From NCBI RefSeq assembly GCF_014805685.1, contig NC_060907.1:7277992-7341991 (forward strand): 64,000 nt of DNA. The letters run 5' to 3'. The position numbers were made by a program, and so were the translations under genes. The notes below the pieces were generated by a model, which saw only the letters and a program-made list of their open reading frames with translations, had not been told where the DNA came from and searched no databases. The stretch is from Silurus meridionalis. Taxonomy: Eukaryota > Chordata > Actinopteri > Siluriformes > Siluridae. Below are positions 22,090 through 33,429 of this stretch, in pieces. Within the stretch, counting starts at the first letter, position 1. Each line of letters begins with the position of its first letter.

Positions 22090-22480
22090 ACATCATTCTC
22101 ATTTTCTAGACCTAATCAAGTACAGTTGAAAGCAAATGTTAATCCAAGTGCTTAATATTCTTGAAGGAGGTGATGGGCGCAATCGTGTGGCATTAATATT
22201 TAATGCCGTGGAGTGTTTTTGATCTCTGAATATCTCTTGCCACATCCATGGCTTTTTCGGATCTGATCTTCCCAAGGTCATGCTTGTGAAATCCATCTGC
22301 TCTTTATTTGGAAAAGAGCACAAAAACTATTCAGCAGGATATTCGGCATTCTGGGTTTATCGCTGCAATTATTTTCCAGCGCACCGTTTTTTATGTGTAT
22401 GCTGGGGGATTTGTAATGATCCATAAAAATTTGGGATAGCAGTCATTAAATATGAAATGAATTCATTGATGTTATAGGAC
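22090..22480. promoter_or_regulatory. Possible conserved non-coding block with TAAT dyad
   Basis: Unique, balanced DNA lacking repeats. At 22189-22207 it holds a 19-bp dyad: arms GGCATTAA and TTAATGCC around a TAT centre, a plausible paired homeodomain site. Other TAAT, GATAAA-like and TGATCC words are frequent. The look is that of a developmental enhancer, but there is no direct proof. Confidence 0.25.
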
Positions 22481-23117
22481 AGGCTTCAGTAAACTGACAT
22501 GCTTCAGAGCAGAATCGGATTTTGTCAGATTCTTCTTCAGTCTATAGACATGCTGAAGAAGAATAGACATTGTAGGCTGACTGCCATTTTCAAAGTGTGT
22601 GTGTGTCTGTGTGTTCGCAATTGTGCAGTGAAATGGGGTAGCACCTCATCCAGTGTGTCTCCCTTCTTGTGTCCTAAGGTCCAAGGAATAAGCTACAGAC
22701 CCCCATATATAACAAGGGGTATATAAAATGGAAGGAGAAAATTCATGGGTCCTTAGAAGTGACCTTAGTCTAATCTACACATGCAGTTTTGCATGGCAGT
22801 ATCATCAGTGTCTGCTGAGTGCTGCATAGCCTGTTACTATGCAGTCATTTATCAATCAACATCATGTGAATGGATGAAATGTTAGGGTTGATGTTCTTCT
22901 GGAAGTTTGCTTTCACATAGATTCAATGGTAAAATGCAGAATATTTGGTTTCAGGTTCTATTCTATTCTGGCATAATGACTATGTTAATATTTTGCATTT
23001 GTGCAGCTCTGGGGGATTGTCTGAAGTACCCACTGAACTAAAATGCTAGATGCAATTTATAGACTGCAAGATTTATTTCACAAAATTGCTGAAAAGCTGG
23101 TTTTGAGCTGCTTAATT
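22481..23117. other. Spacer
   Basis: No recognised feature beyond a short GT run near 22596-22612. Confidence 0.5.
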
Positions 23118-23355
23118 TTGAACTGTTCCTGTAGTTCCCTTTCAGGAACTCGAGCTGCGTTAAAACGCTTTGGGAATGCCTCCGCGTTGTTCATGCACAG
23201 CAAGGTGCGACGTTACTGGCAGGGTAACGTCACAACCACAAAGCTACAAAATGCACATGCAGTGGAGCCGATGCTAGCTTCTGTTTGTTCAGGTAAGTGC
23301 TTTGTGTGTGAATCTGTGCAGGCATGAGCTTTAAAAGCAAGCAGAATTTCCGACT

Positions 23356-24290
23356 GTGTGTTCCTCCTTGCCCCTGTTTCATTTCTGGGGGGATACTTAC
23401 AGCCGATGTGTCATTTTCTTGGGAAAGGCGCATGCTCAGTCAGCTCTCGAGGTAGTCGACTGCTCTAATTGTAGCCATAAGGCTATGTACACTCTTTGCT
23501 TGTGGAGAGCGATCTTTGAGGAGAGTGCTCTCCCTCGTGGCTCGGGCCCCATTCTTGCTGAGGCAAAGCGGCCCCTGATGTCATGGGGTTCACAAGAGGA
23601 TCTGACAGAGGGCATGGAGACAGACGTGTCCCTTTCTCCCGCCTCACCTGCCGGGTCTAGTGCTCGCTCCCTGGGGGAAGCACGCCCTTCGGCGGTTTCT
23701 TCTCCCAGTGCAAGCAGCACAGTGCGCCCCATTTCTTGCTCCGAGAAGGAAGAGATTATAGAAGCTAGCAAGCCCACGGACTCCTCCCAGCCTGTGCTGT
23801 ATGAGGAGCTCCTGGAGGTAGTGATGCGGGCCGTGTCCAAGCTCAAGCTAGCTTGGCTGGACGGAAAGCGGAAGCAGCGCACACAGTAAGCTAGATAAAC
23901 GCTTCCTGCACCCTGCGTCACAGCCTCCACGCCAGGGTCTGCCTTTTTTCCCGGATCTGCACACTGCGGTGTTTAGGTCCTGGAATAGCCCGTATGCAGC
24001 GGGCATTCTTCACCTCACAAGCCTCGCTGTACGTGAATGTGGTGGGGATGAAAGAGCGGCTATGGGACAATGCTAAGGGTGGAAGAGACGCTAGCTGGCT
24101 ATCTCTTCCCAGGAGTAGCATCATCCCTTAAGGCACCGGTAATGGCCACTAAACCGTTGCCAGCCACTCCGACTTTAGTCGGCAAGGCTTACGCAGCTGC
24201 AGGTTGCCTCCACACGATGGGTGTGTTGCAGGCATACCAGGTCAGCCTGACATGGACCGCTCTACAGCCTTTTCTTGGCCCTAAGTCCTT
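23356..24290 (+). pseudogene. DIRS gag-like ORF, frameshifted
   Basis: The open stretch 23356-23889 (177 residues) has a Ser/Pro-rich acidic middle (SPASPAGSSARSLGEARPSA) typical of DIRS first ORFs. After a frameshift, 24070 onward reads VEETLAGYLFPGVASSLKAP and LVGKAYAAAGCLHTMGVLQA, a conserved gag-like C-terminal block in fish DIRS elements. The product would be the structural protein of the retroelement particle. Several stops lie between the two parts. Confidence 0.8.
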
Positions 24291-24724
24291 TCTTTCCCGT
24301 TTTAACTGGGTGTGTCCCACTCTGGTGGGTCCTGAGCTGGCTCTGGTCCTTGAACAGGAAGTAAGCACTCTCCTGAGGAAGGAGGCCATAGAAGTGGCCC
24401 TCATTTACTCAGAGAGTGCAGCTTCTACAGCCAGTATTTTGGGGTTCCCAAGAAGGATGGGGGTTCCATTAAATTCTAGAACTACGCTCCTTGAACCACT
24501 TGCTTATGAGGCTCAGGATCAGAATGCTGGAAGCAGGTCATGTCTCAGATCAGGTCTGAGGACCGGTTTGTCATGATAGATCTGAAGAATGCATACCTCC
24601 ACATATCCTTCCTTCCTGCTCACAACAGGTCCTTGAGGTTTGCTTCAGGGGTGAAGCTTACCAATATTGGGTCCTTCTGGTCGGCCTGGCACTCTCACCC
24701 TGCACCTTCACAAAATGCACGGAT
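24290..24724 (+). pseudogene. DIRS reverse transcriptase N-terminal part
   Basis: Blocks in order: VLEQEVSTLLRKEAIEV, then in another frame FGVPKKDGG, RSEDRFVMIDLKNAYLHISF (the first catalytic Asp box) and GEAYQYWVLLVGLALSPCTF. The sequence stops at the FTKC block, so the second catalytic box with the paired Asp is deleted. At least three frame changes. Confidence 0.85.
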
Positions 24725-25111
24725 TTGGATTTGACCCCGCCCAGGCTTCGGGACAGGCTGGCATGGCAGATCCTCCTGTGGTCCAATCGGAGAGTAGACT
24801 CCCTATCGAGGCGAAGGCATAGACCCGGGGAATGGAAGCTCCACTACGAGGTGGTGGAGCGGATATGGCGGAGGTCTTACAGAGCACAGGTGGATCTGTT
24901 TGTGACTCAAGAGACCTCACACTGTCCCCTCTGGTTTCCCCTCACTCACCCAGCCCCCTTGAGGCTGGACGCCATGGTACAGATGCGACCGGGCTACGCC
25001 TGTACGCCTTTCCCCCTGTCGAGCTGCTCCCGGGAGTTCTGGAGAGTGTTGCCCAGGATGGAGTCCGTGGCCTCGCAGTGGCTGGGCAGGTCATGTTTTG
25101 GGACCTGGTAG
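24725..25111 (+). pseudogene. DIRS RNase H C-terminal end
   Basis: Reads RLAWQILLWSNRRVDSLSRR, PGEWKLHYEVVERIWRRSYR and AQVDLFVTQETSHCPLWF, the tail of the RNase H-like domain and connector in DIRS polyproteins. Compared with copy 2, the first RNase H catalytic region and the PGHLN block are missing. The next frame continues RLYAFPPVELLPGVLE. Confidence 0.85.
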
Positions 25112-25149
25112 CCCTTCTCGAACACCCTCTCTGGCAGAATCCTTTCAGG

Positions 25150-26190
25150 AAGCAGCATCTATCTCAGGCATGGGGTACAATAATACACCACCACCCAGAG
25201 CTGTGGAGGCTATGGCTGTAGCCCCTGAGGGGGTGCAGCTCCTAGCCGCTAGTCTCTCCAAAGAGGTGGTAGAGACCTTTCTTCAATCCAGAGCAACCTC
25301 CACGAGGATGTTGTATGCCGCAAGGCGGCACCTGCTCACTGCATTGTAGGAACAACACCGCCTAGATCCAGTTTACTGCCCAGTCAGTTCAGTGCTGGAA
25401 TTCCTTCCAGAACAGTTCACCACAGGGTTGACTCCTTCCACCTTGACATTTTATGTGTCCACTATTGCAGCCTCATGGGGCAGTCACTGGGTAATAACCC
25501 GTTGGTGACACACTTTCTCTGTGGCACCCAGAGGCTGAGGCATGGGACTTGGCCATTGTCTTGGAGGCCCTGTCGGAGCCTTCCTTTAAACCTCTGACCG
25601 ACGTACCTGTGAGTTTCCTCACAGTTAAGGCTGTGTTTCTCTTGTACATCTGCTCTCTCAAGAGAGTAGGGGATCTTCAGGCCCTTTCCGAGGCCCCTTC
25701 ATTCCTGGAGTTTGTTCCAGGCCTGGCCAGTGCCTTCCTCTTCCCTAGATCAGGGTAAGTTCCTAAAGTACCCTCTGTCGTCCCCCAACCTGTTAGGCTC
25801 CAGGCATTCATTCCAGACCAGGAGACGCTTAATCGACTGAACATATATGTCCACAGAACAGAACTGTGGAGGAAGTTGGAGCAGCTGTTCGTCTGCTATT
25901 GCCCTCTTAGAAGAGGTCTCCCTGCGAATAAGCAGATGCTCAGCAGATGGATTGTGGATGCTATTTCCTCCTTTCATGAGTCCTCTGGTCTCCCCGCTTA
26001 TTTCAGGGTCAAAGCGCACTTGAAGTGCAGCTGCCTCTAAGGCCTTCTGGAGTTTCCCTCCACGACATCTGCAAAGCTGCAGGCTGGTCCTACTCGCTGA
26101 CCTTTGTCAGGCTCTATAGTTTTGCCCTCAGTGCCACTCCTGGCCACTCTGTCCTTTACCCTTGCTGTACCCATCGACATTAAGCAGGGA
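25150..26190 (+). pseudogene. DIRS tyrosine recombinase, broken
   Basis: Recombinase blocks in order: TFLQSRATSTRMLYAARR (25280-25335), ICSLKRVGDLQALSEAPSF (about 25650-25705, with the first catalytic Arg region), a LWRKLEQLFVC-type block, and, after a frameshift near 26035, LHDICKAAGW and RLYSFALSATPGHS with the expected nucleophilic Tyr region. The usual AHSTRG motif reads AHLKCS, so the His is kept but the Arg is lost. The enzyme would join DIRS DNA circles to the genome; this copy is dead. Confidence 0.82.
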
Positions 26191-26518
26191 TTGGTCAATC
26201 TGGCTTTATTGGACTCTCGTTCACAAAGCGCAGCTTGAGTTCCTGAAGGGGAACGTCTCCAGGTTACATATGTAAACATGGTTCCCCAAGGTAACGAAAC
26301 GCTGCATCTTCATGCCACACTGTCTGCATTGCTGCAGTGTTTCCTTCCCTTTTCAGATGCTAGCGCTGGTTTCACTTCATGTGCTTTTAAGTTTCCATTG
26401 GTCTGATTATACATGTTATTCAGATCGTGGACAAAGTGGAGGCCTTCCCAAAGTGTTTCTGACACAGCATCTCGTTCCCTCGGGGAATCATGGTTATATA
26501 CGTAACCTGAAAATGGTC

Positions 26519-27723
26519 TTGTTTACAATATGTTAGACATCCTGTAACAAATTTACGAAAAATGTATATATGATATGATATATGAAATGATATGATATAT
26601 AATATTATATGATAGACAGCTGCAGATCTAGATGCTCAGGACCATTCTATCTTATCCTCTACTAACAGTTCACTCACTTGCCCTGACTTTCTCTTTTATT
26701 TTTCATCTCCTACTCTCTCCTTCCCTCTCTCTGTCTGCACCTCTCACTGCGCTCTTGTAAGACTTCAAAACACTGCAGAAAGGTCTGGAACGTCCCAACG
26801 ATGGAAATGTCAAATGCGTGTTGTGCCTTTAGCCAGGGGCATCCTCCACCACTTTTTTCATATATCTAAATGATTGAGAATCGGATGAAAGAGCACTGCA
26901 CAAGGGGGGAAAAACTTATTTAGAATTTCTGCTGTAAGAATCAAACTACCCAAGGCTGCTTTAAACACTATTCAGGAAGAAAAAAAAAATCTAATCAATG
27001 TTTTTTTAACTATGCTGGATCTAATTATTGATCTGAAACAGGAATTGATTTCATCTTGGCTTTACTACCTGCTCACTGAACGTTTTTCCAAAGAGAGAGA
27101 ATAGTTTAAGATCTCATTGGAAGCTTAAGTGTATAACCTGCAATTTTAAAGACACAATCGGGGTGCTCATCAAGGAGGGTTTTCTTCTGCACATCATAAA
27201 CTTGCCACTTCACAGAACATGAAAAAAAAAAGGGAAAAAAGAAAGATAAAATCGGCTTCTTTAAGAATTGTTCAGTTTGTTCCTTAAAAAGAATCTTTAG
27301 TTACCATATCTGCAGTAGGTGTTGCTGCCACACAGCTCTAGAATTATCTTTTGTATGTTCATGGGTTTCCTCTAGCGTCTCTGGTTTCTTCCCACCACCA
27401 AAAAACCTACAGTAGGTTGGCAAATCTCAGTTATCCATGAATTAAATATCAGTTGTTTTGTTTGCATTCCTGGCTTCCTGGAATGGTGTTTAATGCCATA
27501 TTCATTTAATTCAAAATGACTAATTCTGTGTTGCCAATATGGTCCCATGATTACAAAGCCATAATGATTTAGCAAATATTGTTATGAAAAGATGAGTAAT
27601 CAAGGTTAAACACAGTTACAGATCTTGTTTCATGTTTATTCAAACAACGTAGGGGGAAAACTCCCAAAATGCGTCATGAATTCCAATGTCGAGTTTTTTC
27701 TGACATACCCAAAAGACTTAACC
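26519..27723. other. Spacer between DIRS copies
   Basis: A GATAT-rich run at 26566-26612, otherwise unique DNA. No recognised gene. Confidence 0.5.
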
Positions 27724-28110
27724 TTAAACCTTAAGCGACCAGGAACCCTGGATCTCAACATTGCTCCTCTTCCTCATCCTTCTTAATTCTGTGGTGACAG
27801 GATCCAAAAAAAGTTTTCTTGATGAATCATTTATTTTAGAAATTTCCTGCCATGCTTTGATCCAGTATAAAGGCAACTTAAGAAGGAAGCGCAGAGGTGT
27901 GACCTTGTAGATGGCTAAAAATGGTGAGTAGGTGGACACTGGAGCATAGATGGTGTAGCGTCGGTGGAACGAAATGCTTTTGTTTGAAAAAAGGAAAAGA
28001 ATAAAGTCGAAAGCAGCATGGACCATGGCTGAAATTTGGTTGTGGTGGTTATTATTAGGCTGCATTTCTAGTAATATTTTGTATCTGATGTTTGTAAAAG
28101 ATTTTGTCAC
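27724..28110 (-). CDS. Unidentified 128-codon open frame, candidate exon
   Basis: An open frame outside any repeat I recognise. It begins with GTG; the first ATG is at codon 16, giving about 113 residues. The protein has an Asn/His-rich start, a hydrophobic AAFDFILFLF stretch, a second hydrophobic/aromatic region (LRFLLKLPLYWIKAW) and a basic tail (ELRRMRKRSN). On the minus strand just upstream a T run ending in AAAG could serve as a splice acceptor, and the end reads AAG-GT. No family recognised. It may be a real exon, a decayed retrogene or chance. Confidence 0.2.
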   Translation of the reverse strand: MTKSFTNIRYKILLEMQPNNNHHNQISAMVHAAFDFILFLFSNKSISFHRRYTIYAPVSTYSPFLAIYKVTPLRFLLKLPLYWIKAWQEISKINDSSRKLFLDPVTTELRRMRKRSNVEIQGSWSLKV

Positions 28111-29565
28111 TCTTTAAAAAAAAATCTATAATATAACAAGATTTATAATAAAAATTTTATTCTGGTTTAATGTATATGACAGCCAAATTTTTTAATAATA
28201 ATAAAGAAATGTCTTGAAATCTAAAATCAAGTTTTCCCAAAAAGAGGAACCACAAAAGCTCTCATTGGTCAAAATGAACCCAACAATTAAAAATGCTATT
28301 ACACTTGTAACACAATAAGCGACGCTGGTGTTCAGGGAAAAATAGGCCTACACAAACTAAACTGCAGCTTTACGAAGAGTGTGCATTTACTAAGGGGAGG
28401 AGCAGCCACATTACAGTAGCTCTCTACGAAATGGATTACTATGCATAAATATTAATAAAAATTTGACCCATAATATTAATATAATTAAATCAATATACTG
28501 TATTGTCGGAAGATGCATAAACATCGTTGTCCCTGTCTGGCTACTGCAAACCAGTCTACATTTTTAATAACTTTCAGCTACCAGTTTTAAACTTCTAAAA
28601 CCTACATGACTTCTGACCCCCCTCACTTTGGAGGTAATTCTCAATGATGTTATGAACAAGACAAGGTGTTTCATCAAAGGGTACAAGGTTTTTTTCCCCT
28701 GTAAGTAGTGATTCAATACAGGGTGATTATAAAGTAAATGAAGCCATTATAAAGTACATAGTGATGTTACGAGTCTGCCGATTGTCCTGATATGTCCTTG
28801 TAAAGCCTTTTTTTTTTTACCCCTCCCATCACTGTGAGATGTCTGATTGCCTCGCTGAGACTCATTCAGGTTCAATCCATGCTTTATACTGTATAAATTC
28901 ATCCGCAAGTTCACTTTATATTAAATACCAGTGAATAGCAGTTTCTTACAGAAGTTCAATCAAACTACATAGAGCTTGGTTTGGTGAAAGCAGACAGTGG
29001 TGAGTTTTTTTTCTGTCTTTGGAAATGTAGACTCGCATTTTTGTTTTGAAATGTTTTCCATCATGGTTATGAATGAATTCCAAGGCTCATTAGCTGTGAT
29101 GTGCCCGAAAAAATTTACTTTGGCATTCAAACCACAATCCCCATGCCGGTAAGGTTTCCATTCCTTTGTAAGGCTTTGGGGGCTTCATTCAGGAGCAGCT
29201 TCCAAAAACACTTTTCTGGCACAGATGTCAATTTTAGTGACAACCTCAGGCTGAGTACTTCAGGGAAGTGTGTAGAAGGAAAAAGAGAGACATGGCAGAG
29301 ATGAAGAGAGTAATTTCCACACTGAGCCCTGAGAGTCAACAAGGCTATGGTTTACACCTATGGTCACACCGTGATGAAAAAATTGGCTACTCATAAGAAT
29401 TCACAGAGAGGCTATTTCATGAGTATGTCTTCTGGAAGGTGTGACCTTTTTCCCTCATCTGATCTGGGAATTAGGTTAACTATCAACAAAATATGGATTT
29501 TAACTATGAGAGACAACAAATGTAAAAATACAAAACTGGTACCAGATCAGTAGCAATATCAAAAT
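28111..29565. other. Spacer, no recognised gene
   Basis: Unique AT-rich DNA. The part 29040-29330 is more balanced in composition, has a CCG-GTAAGG donor-like site at about 29148, and may be conserved, but no protein family is visible. Confidence 0.45.
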
Positions 29566-29591
29566 GGTTTCTTTCTTTCACGTGGTGGGGG

Positions 29592-30300
29592 GTGGTCATG
29601 AGTGCCCGCTCCGCCCAAGTTCTCTGGGGAAGGCCTCATTGGATGTGTCATATGAATTGCTTAGACATGCTGGCTGTGCTTCTAGCTCTGAAGTATTTCC
29701 TTCCAGACCTCAAAGGCCACCATGTGTTGTTCCGTATGGACAACACTTCAGTGGTTTCCTACATCAACCACCAGGAGGTTCTGCAATCTTGCCTCCTATA
29801 CAAGCTGGCACGTCAGGTCCTCTTGTGGGCCCAGGGGAAGCTGCTCTACTTGACAGCGTATATCCCAGGCCACTTAAATGAGAGAGCAGATGCCCTTAGA
29901 TGCCCTTTTGAGACATGGGCTAAGGCTCTACCACATCTGCATGGTGTCTTCAAGTGGATGTGGAAGAGCAAATCTGGGAGAGATTTTACAGAGCACAGGA
30001 GGAACTGTTTGTGACTCAGCAGCTACTCACTGTCCCCTCTAATTCTCCCTTACACCCCCAGCATGATGCGCTGCTCCCAGGAGTTCTGGAGAGGGTTTAC
30101 CAGGTGGCCAGGCAGGCCAAGGTGTGTGGCCCTGTTAGCCCTTCTTGAATACCCTACCTGGGAGAGTCGTCTTAGGAGGGATCTTCTCCCTCAAGCAGGG
30201 GGCACAATAATTCACTCCCACTCAGAGCTGTGGAGGCTGTGGCTGTGGCCCTTGAGGGGGCACAGCTTCTAGCCGGCGGTCTCTCCACTGAGGTCATAGA
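29592..30300 (+). pseudogene. DIRS RNase H domain, partial
   Basis: Opens with the CLDMLAVLLALKYFLPDLKG block and VLFRMDNTSVVSYINHQEVL, where Asp of MDN is a catalytic RNase H acid, then LARQVLLWAQGKLLYLTAYI and PGHLNERADAL. Later frames read FYRAQEELFVTQ and LLPGVLERVYQVARQAK, the connector to the recombinase. The preceding reverse transcriptase is absent. Confidence 0.85.
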
Positions 30301-31075
30301 GGCCATCCTTCAATTCAGGGCCACAAGGTGGTGCCTGTTCACGGCATATTGCGAACAACACAAGAAGAGTTTGGCAAAGAGTTGGCTCCTTCCACCCTGA
30401 AAATTTACATGTCCCACTCACGGGGCAGTCACTGGGTAAGAACCCCTTGGTGACACGTTTCCTCCATGGTAATCTAGAGTGCCTGCGTGAGACTTAGCCA
30501 TTGTCTTGGAGGTCCTGTCGAAGCCTGCCTTTGAGCCTTTGACCAAGGTGCCTTTAAGGTTTTTCACAGTCAAAAATGTGTTGCTCTTGGCCATCTCCTC
30601 TCTCAAGAAAGTAGGAGATCTTCAGGCTCTCTCTGTGCCCCCTTCTTTTCTGAAATTTACCCCAGGCATTGCAAGTGCCTTCCTATACCCGATCAATCAG
30701 GGTATGTTCTAAAGGTACCCTCGGCCGTCCCACGACCTCTTAGGCTCCAGGCATTCTTTCCTCCTCCTTTTTAGGCCCCAGTCCAGGAGAAGCTTGACCA
30801 ACTATGTCCAGTGTGAGCACTGGACATATACATCCACAGACTGGAACTGTGGAGAAAGTCAGAGCAGCTGTTCATCTGCTATGGCCTTCCAAAGAGAGGT
30901 TTACCTGCGAACAAGCAGGCGCTCAGCAGATGGATTGCGGGTGCTATTTCATCCTCTAATGACTTTGACCTTAGTGCCCCTCCTGGCCCCTATGTCCTTT
31001 AACCTAGCTGTGCCCATCCACACTATGTAGGGATTGGTCAGTCTGGTGTTATTGGACTCTCGTTCTCAAAGTGTT
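30300..31075 (+). pseudogene. DIRS tyrosine recombinase with catalytic end deleted
   Basis: 30506-30712 reads ISSLKKVGDLQALSVPPSF, the block holding the first catalytic region, with Lys-Lys where copy 1 has Lys-Arg. At about 30950 the sequence jumps from the WIAGAISSS-like block straight to the terminal LSAPPGP region, so the His, second Arg and Tyr are missing. Not functional. Confidence 0.8.
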
Positions 31076-31140
31076 GTTGACGCAGCTTGAGTTACTGAAG
31101 GGGAACGTCTCTAGGTTATGTATGTAACCATGGTTCCCCA

Positions 31141-32340
31141 AGCGCAAAGCAACAGGAAGAATGAGATAAAGAACCTAATATACAGGTGTTTATTAAGCAG
31201 GATCCACACTTCTGGAGGATTCTTTAGCTAAATTGCATCTGGGCAATGATGCTGCACAGCAAAAAAATTCTCCAAAAGGTATAATACCTACTTAAAGGAA
31301 CCCTTTTATATTTTAAACACTATTACAGGTGAGGTATTAAGAGCAACAATAACTTTTTACATTAAGCCCTTATCTTTACATTATCTTCTGGTGCTTGAAA
31401 TTATATACTGTATGCTAAACATCTCTTTTTTTCAACCAATCAAATTAAGATATGAGCGGAGCTTATTTCTAGACCAGAAAAAACTGAACCATAGCCTGAA
31501 ACAGAAAATGTAAACTAAATCCATTTGTACTACAGTATCGGGAACCATAGTTTTTCTAGTGCAGCTTTGAAATACTATTACAGGCCCAGAGAGGTTTACA
31601 GGTCTTAATGAAAATCACCATAGTGTACAAACCTACAAAAAGAAATGTCTGGCTGTAACACAGCTTCAGCTTTGGATATTAGGTCTGACCAGATGTCCTT
31701 CTTTTCCCCCAAAATGTCCCTTAACGATCTCTTTTGGATTTTATTTGTACTTATTGTCAATTGTGTCTGTAGCAGACATTGCTAGAAAACATAGATGGGG
31801 TCTGTTTAATAGACAGATTGACAGTGGCAGATTGAGACAGACATAAAGAGGAAATGGATCAGTGACTGGAAATACTCATTAAAATCTACTGTATAGTAAC
31901 GTACAGTGTACAGCATAATAAATAAGCAAAGTCCAATAACGTGTAAAAAATAAAATCCACACACGCTGTTGGATATATTACACTTTATTCATTATTGGCA
32001 GTAAAATAAGAACAAAGAGGAAGGATAAGAGTTTTATCAAATCTGTAAATGATTTGTTCACTCTCAGATACTAATGAGACTCTGAGTGCTGCATTACTGA
32101 CAAATGCACTTATTATTTCAAGGATTTGTTCAATATTAGACAATAAGATATATAAAATATATGATGCATTCCATAAATTTCTAATGAAATTTATCCAGAT
32201 TAATGTTTTCCAGTCCCAAAATGATTTTATTTATTATCGAAACCGGTCATGACTTGACGATTAAGTAGATTAAAAAGATTAAGATTTAATTTTATACAAC
32301 ACGCCATTGATTTATCTGGGAAGCTTAGCCTACTGGAATT
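31141..32340. other. Spacer, no recognised gene
   Basis: Unique AT-rich DNA on both strands. Confidence 0.5.
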
Positions 32341-32645
32341 TGTCCTATATATATCCTATACATAGTCACAGGGGAGCCTGGAGTCAATCACAGGACCTCA
32401 GGACCTCAAAACTAACAACACATGACCAGATTATAATCATATACTTGGTACAAAAAAACAGGGGGAAACAATATGGCAATCTAAATTAAGAAGCTTGGTA
32501 AAGTCAGGTGTACAATGATAGAAACTACAGACAATTTGGAAGTGAAAATCAACCTACAATGCACGGACTATACAGAGGAAACCGGAGTACCGGAGAAAAA
32601 ATAACCCATAAAAACACAAGCAGAACATGCAAACTCTGATCCTGA
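32341..32645 (+). mobile_element. Decayed dispersed vertebrate-type repeat
   Basis: CACAGGGGAGCCTGGAGTCA, GACAATTTGGAAGTG, TCAACCTACAATGCACGGAC, GGAAACCGGAGTACCGGAG and AGAACATGCAAACTCTG match in order a repeat very common in fish genomes; its class is uncertain to me. It is split by the ~117-bp unit at 32406-32525. Confidence 0.6.
32406..32525 (+). repeat. ~117-bp duplicated unit, copy A
   Basis: Shares CAGATTATAATCATATACTT (one mismatch), GGTACA, GGGGGAAACAATATGGCA and CTAAAT-AAGA-GCT words in order with copy B at 34018-34139, same strand, 1.6 kb apart. It interrupts a dispersed repeat. Confidence 0.85.
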
Positions 32646-33190
32646 AAATCTTAGCACATGTATGTTGGTGCTCACTTCCAATACTAATAACAGTCATTGC
32701 AATAAACCCCAGCATCTCTCTTTTCTTGGTTAATAAGATAAAAAAAAGGCATTTGATGATGTTACAAAGACACCAAAAAGCACAAATTCCTCTAAAGCCT
32801 TTGTTAAATGTCAAAGGATTTGAGTACTGGATACGTTGAAATTCCAATAGGTGTCACAGCTTTTACAAGCACATACAGCATATTAATAATTTGTGAGCAA
32901 AGAGTATGTGCTAAAAAACAGTTTTTTTTCGCTGTGTATCTAAACTTCATGCCCTGCACTGTCAGACCACTATGCCTAAAAACATACAAGAAAAAACACA
33001 AAGCTTTTATATGTGTGTGCTTGTGTGAGTGTGTGTATGTGTGTACACTATTGGCTCTGCTTTATCCGACACGATTCAAGTCAGGGATTTAAACTGTAGA
33101 TGAACAAACCTAAAGTAATGTCTAGTTATCAACTTCTCCCTGAGCCTTGCAAATGAAAATGTCAAAGCAGGCTTTGGCTTTAATCAGTGT

Positions 33191-33192
<2 letters not shown>
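32646..33192. other. Spacer
   Basis: No gene recognised. GTGTG-rich at 33010-33045. Confidence 0.5.

Positions 33193-33244
<52 letters not shown>
33193..33244. repeat. (CA)n microsatellite
   Basis: 26 CA units. Confidence 0.98.
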
Positions 33245-33246
<2 letters not shown>

Positions 33247-33429
33247 CAGCTCTGTGACTTAAAATAATGGCAGAATGATGAGGCAATAACTGCCAGCCAG
33301 TTTCATATCGCATTATTAAGAACAACTGCCCACACACTCACATGCACCAGTACACACACATACACAGTCACTCCACTTTTCATGCCCCATGGTTGCACCT
33401 ACAGACAGAATAAATGTGGAAATTAAAAC

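Larger units (their letters stand above)
23118..26518 (+). mobile_element. DIRS-type tyrosine-recombinase retrotransposon, copy 1 (decayed)
   Basis: The left end TTCCTGTAGTTCCCTTTCAG with GAGCTGCGTTAAAACGCTTT has inverted partners near the right end (TTCCCAAAGTGTTTC, TCTCGTTCCCTCGGGGAATC) and at 26228-26260 (GCTTGAGTTCCTGAAGGGGA), the split inverted repeats expected of DIRS elements. Between them lie gag-like, reverse transcriptase, RNase H-end and tyrosine recombinase sequences in DIRS order. Base composition is clearly richer in G+C than the flanks. A large deletion joins the reverse transcriptase to the RNase H end near 24720. Confidence 0.9.
29566..31140 (+). mobile_element. DIRS-type retrotransposon, copy 2 (5'-truncated)
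   Basis: Begins abruptly inside the RNase H domain and continues through the recombinase to the internal inverted-repeat motif CTTGAGTTACTGAAGGGGAA, ending at GGTTCCCCA near 31140. Copy 1 continues about 230 bp beyond the matching point (26288), so copy 2 lacks the terminal segment. The two overlap in RNase H end and recombinase with many differences, so they are separate insertions rather than one split element. Confidence 0.88.

Noticed and set aside
24189..24404. Minus-strand frames within the DIRS region, including 23436-23930
   Set aside because: They are shadows of the plus-strand DIRS coding sequence, which explains the long opposite frames and the G+C-rich composition.
27700..27740. 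TTAACCTTAAACCTTAA as a telomere-like repeat
   Set aside because: Only two or three irregular units and not the vertebrate TTAGGG motif.
29101..29304. 67-codon plus-strand frame with a GTAAGG donor-like site nearby
   Set aside because: Short, no recognisable domain and no acceptor pairing evident; kept only as a remark in the spacer entry.
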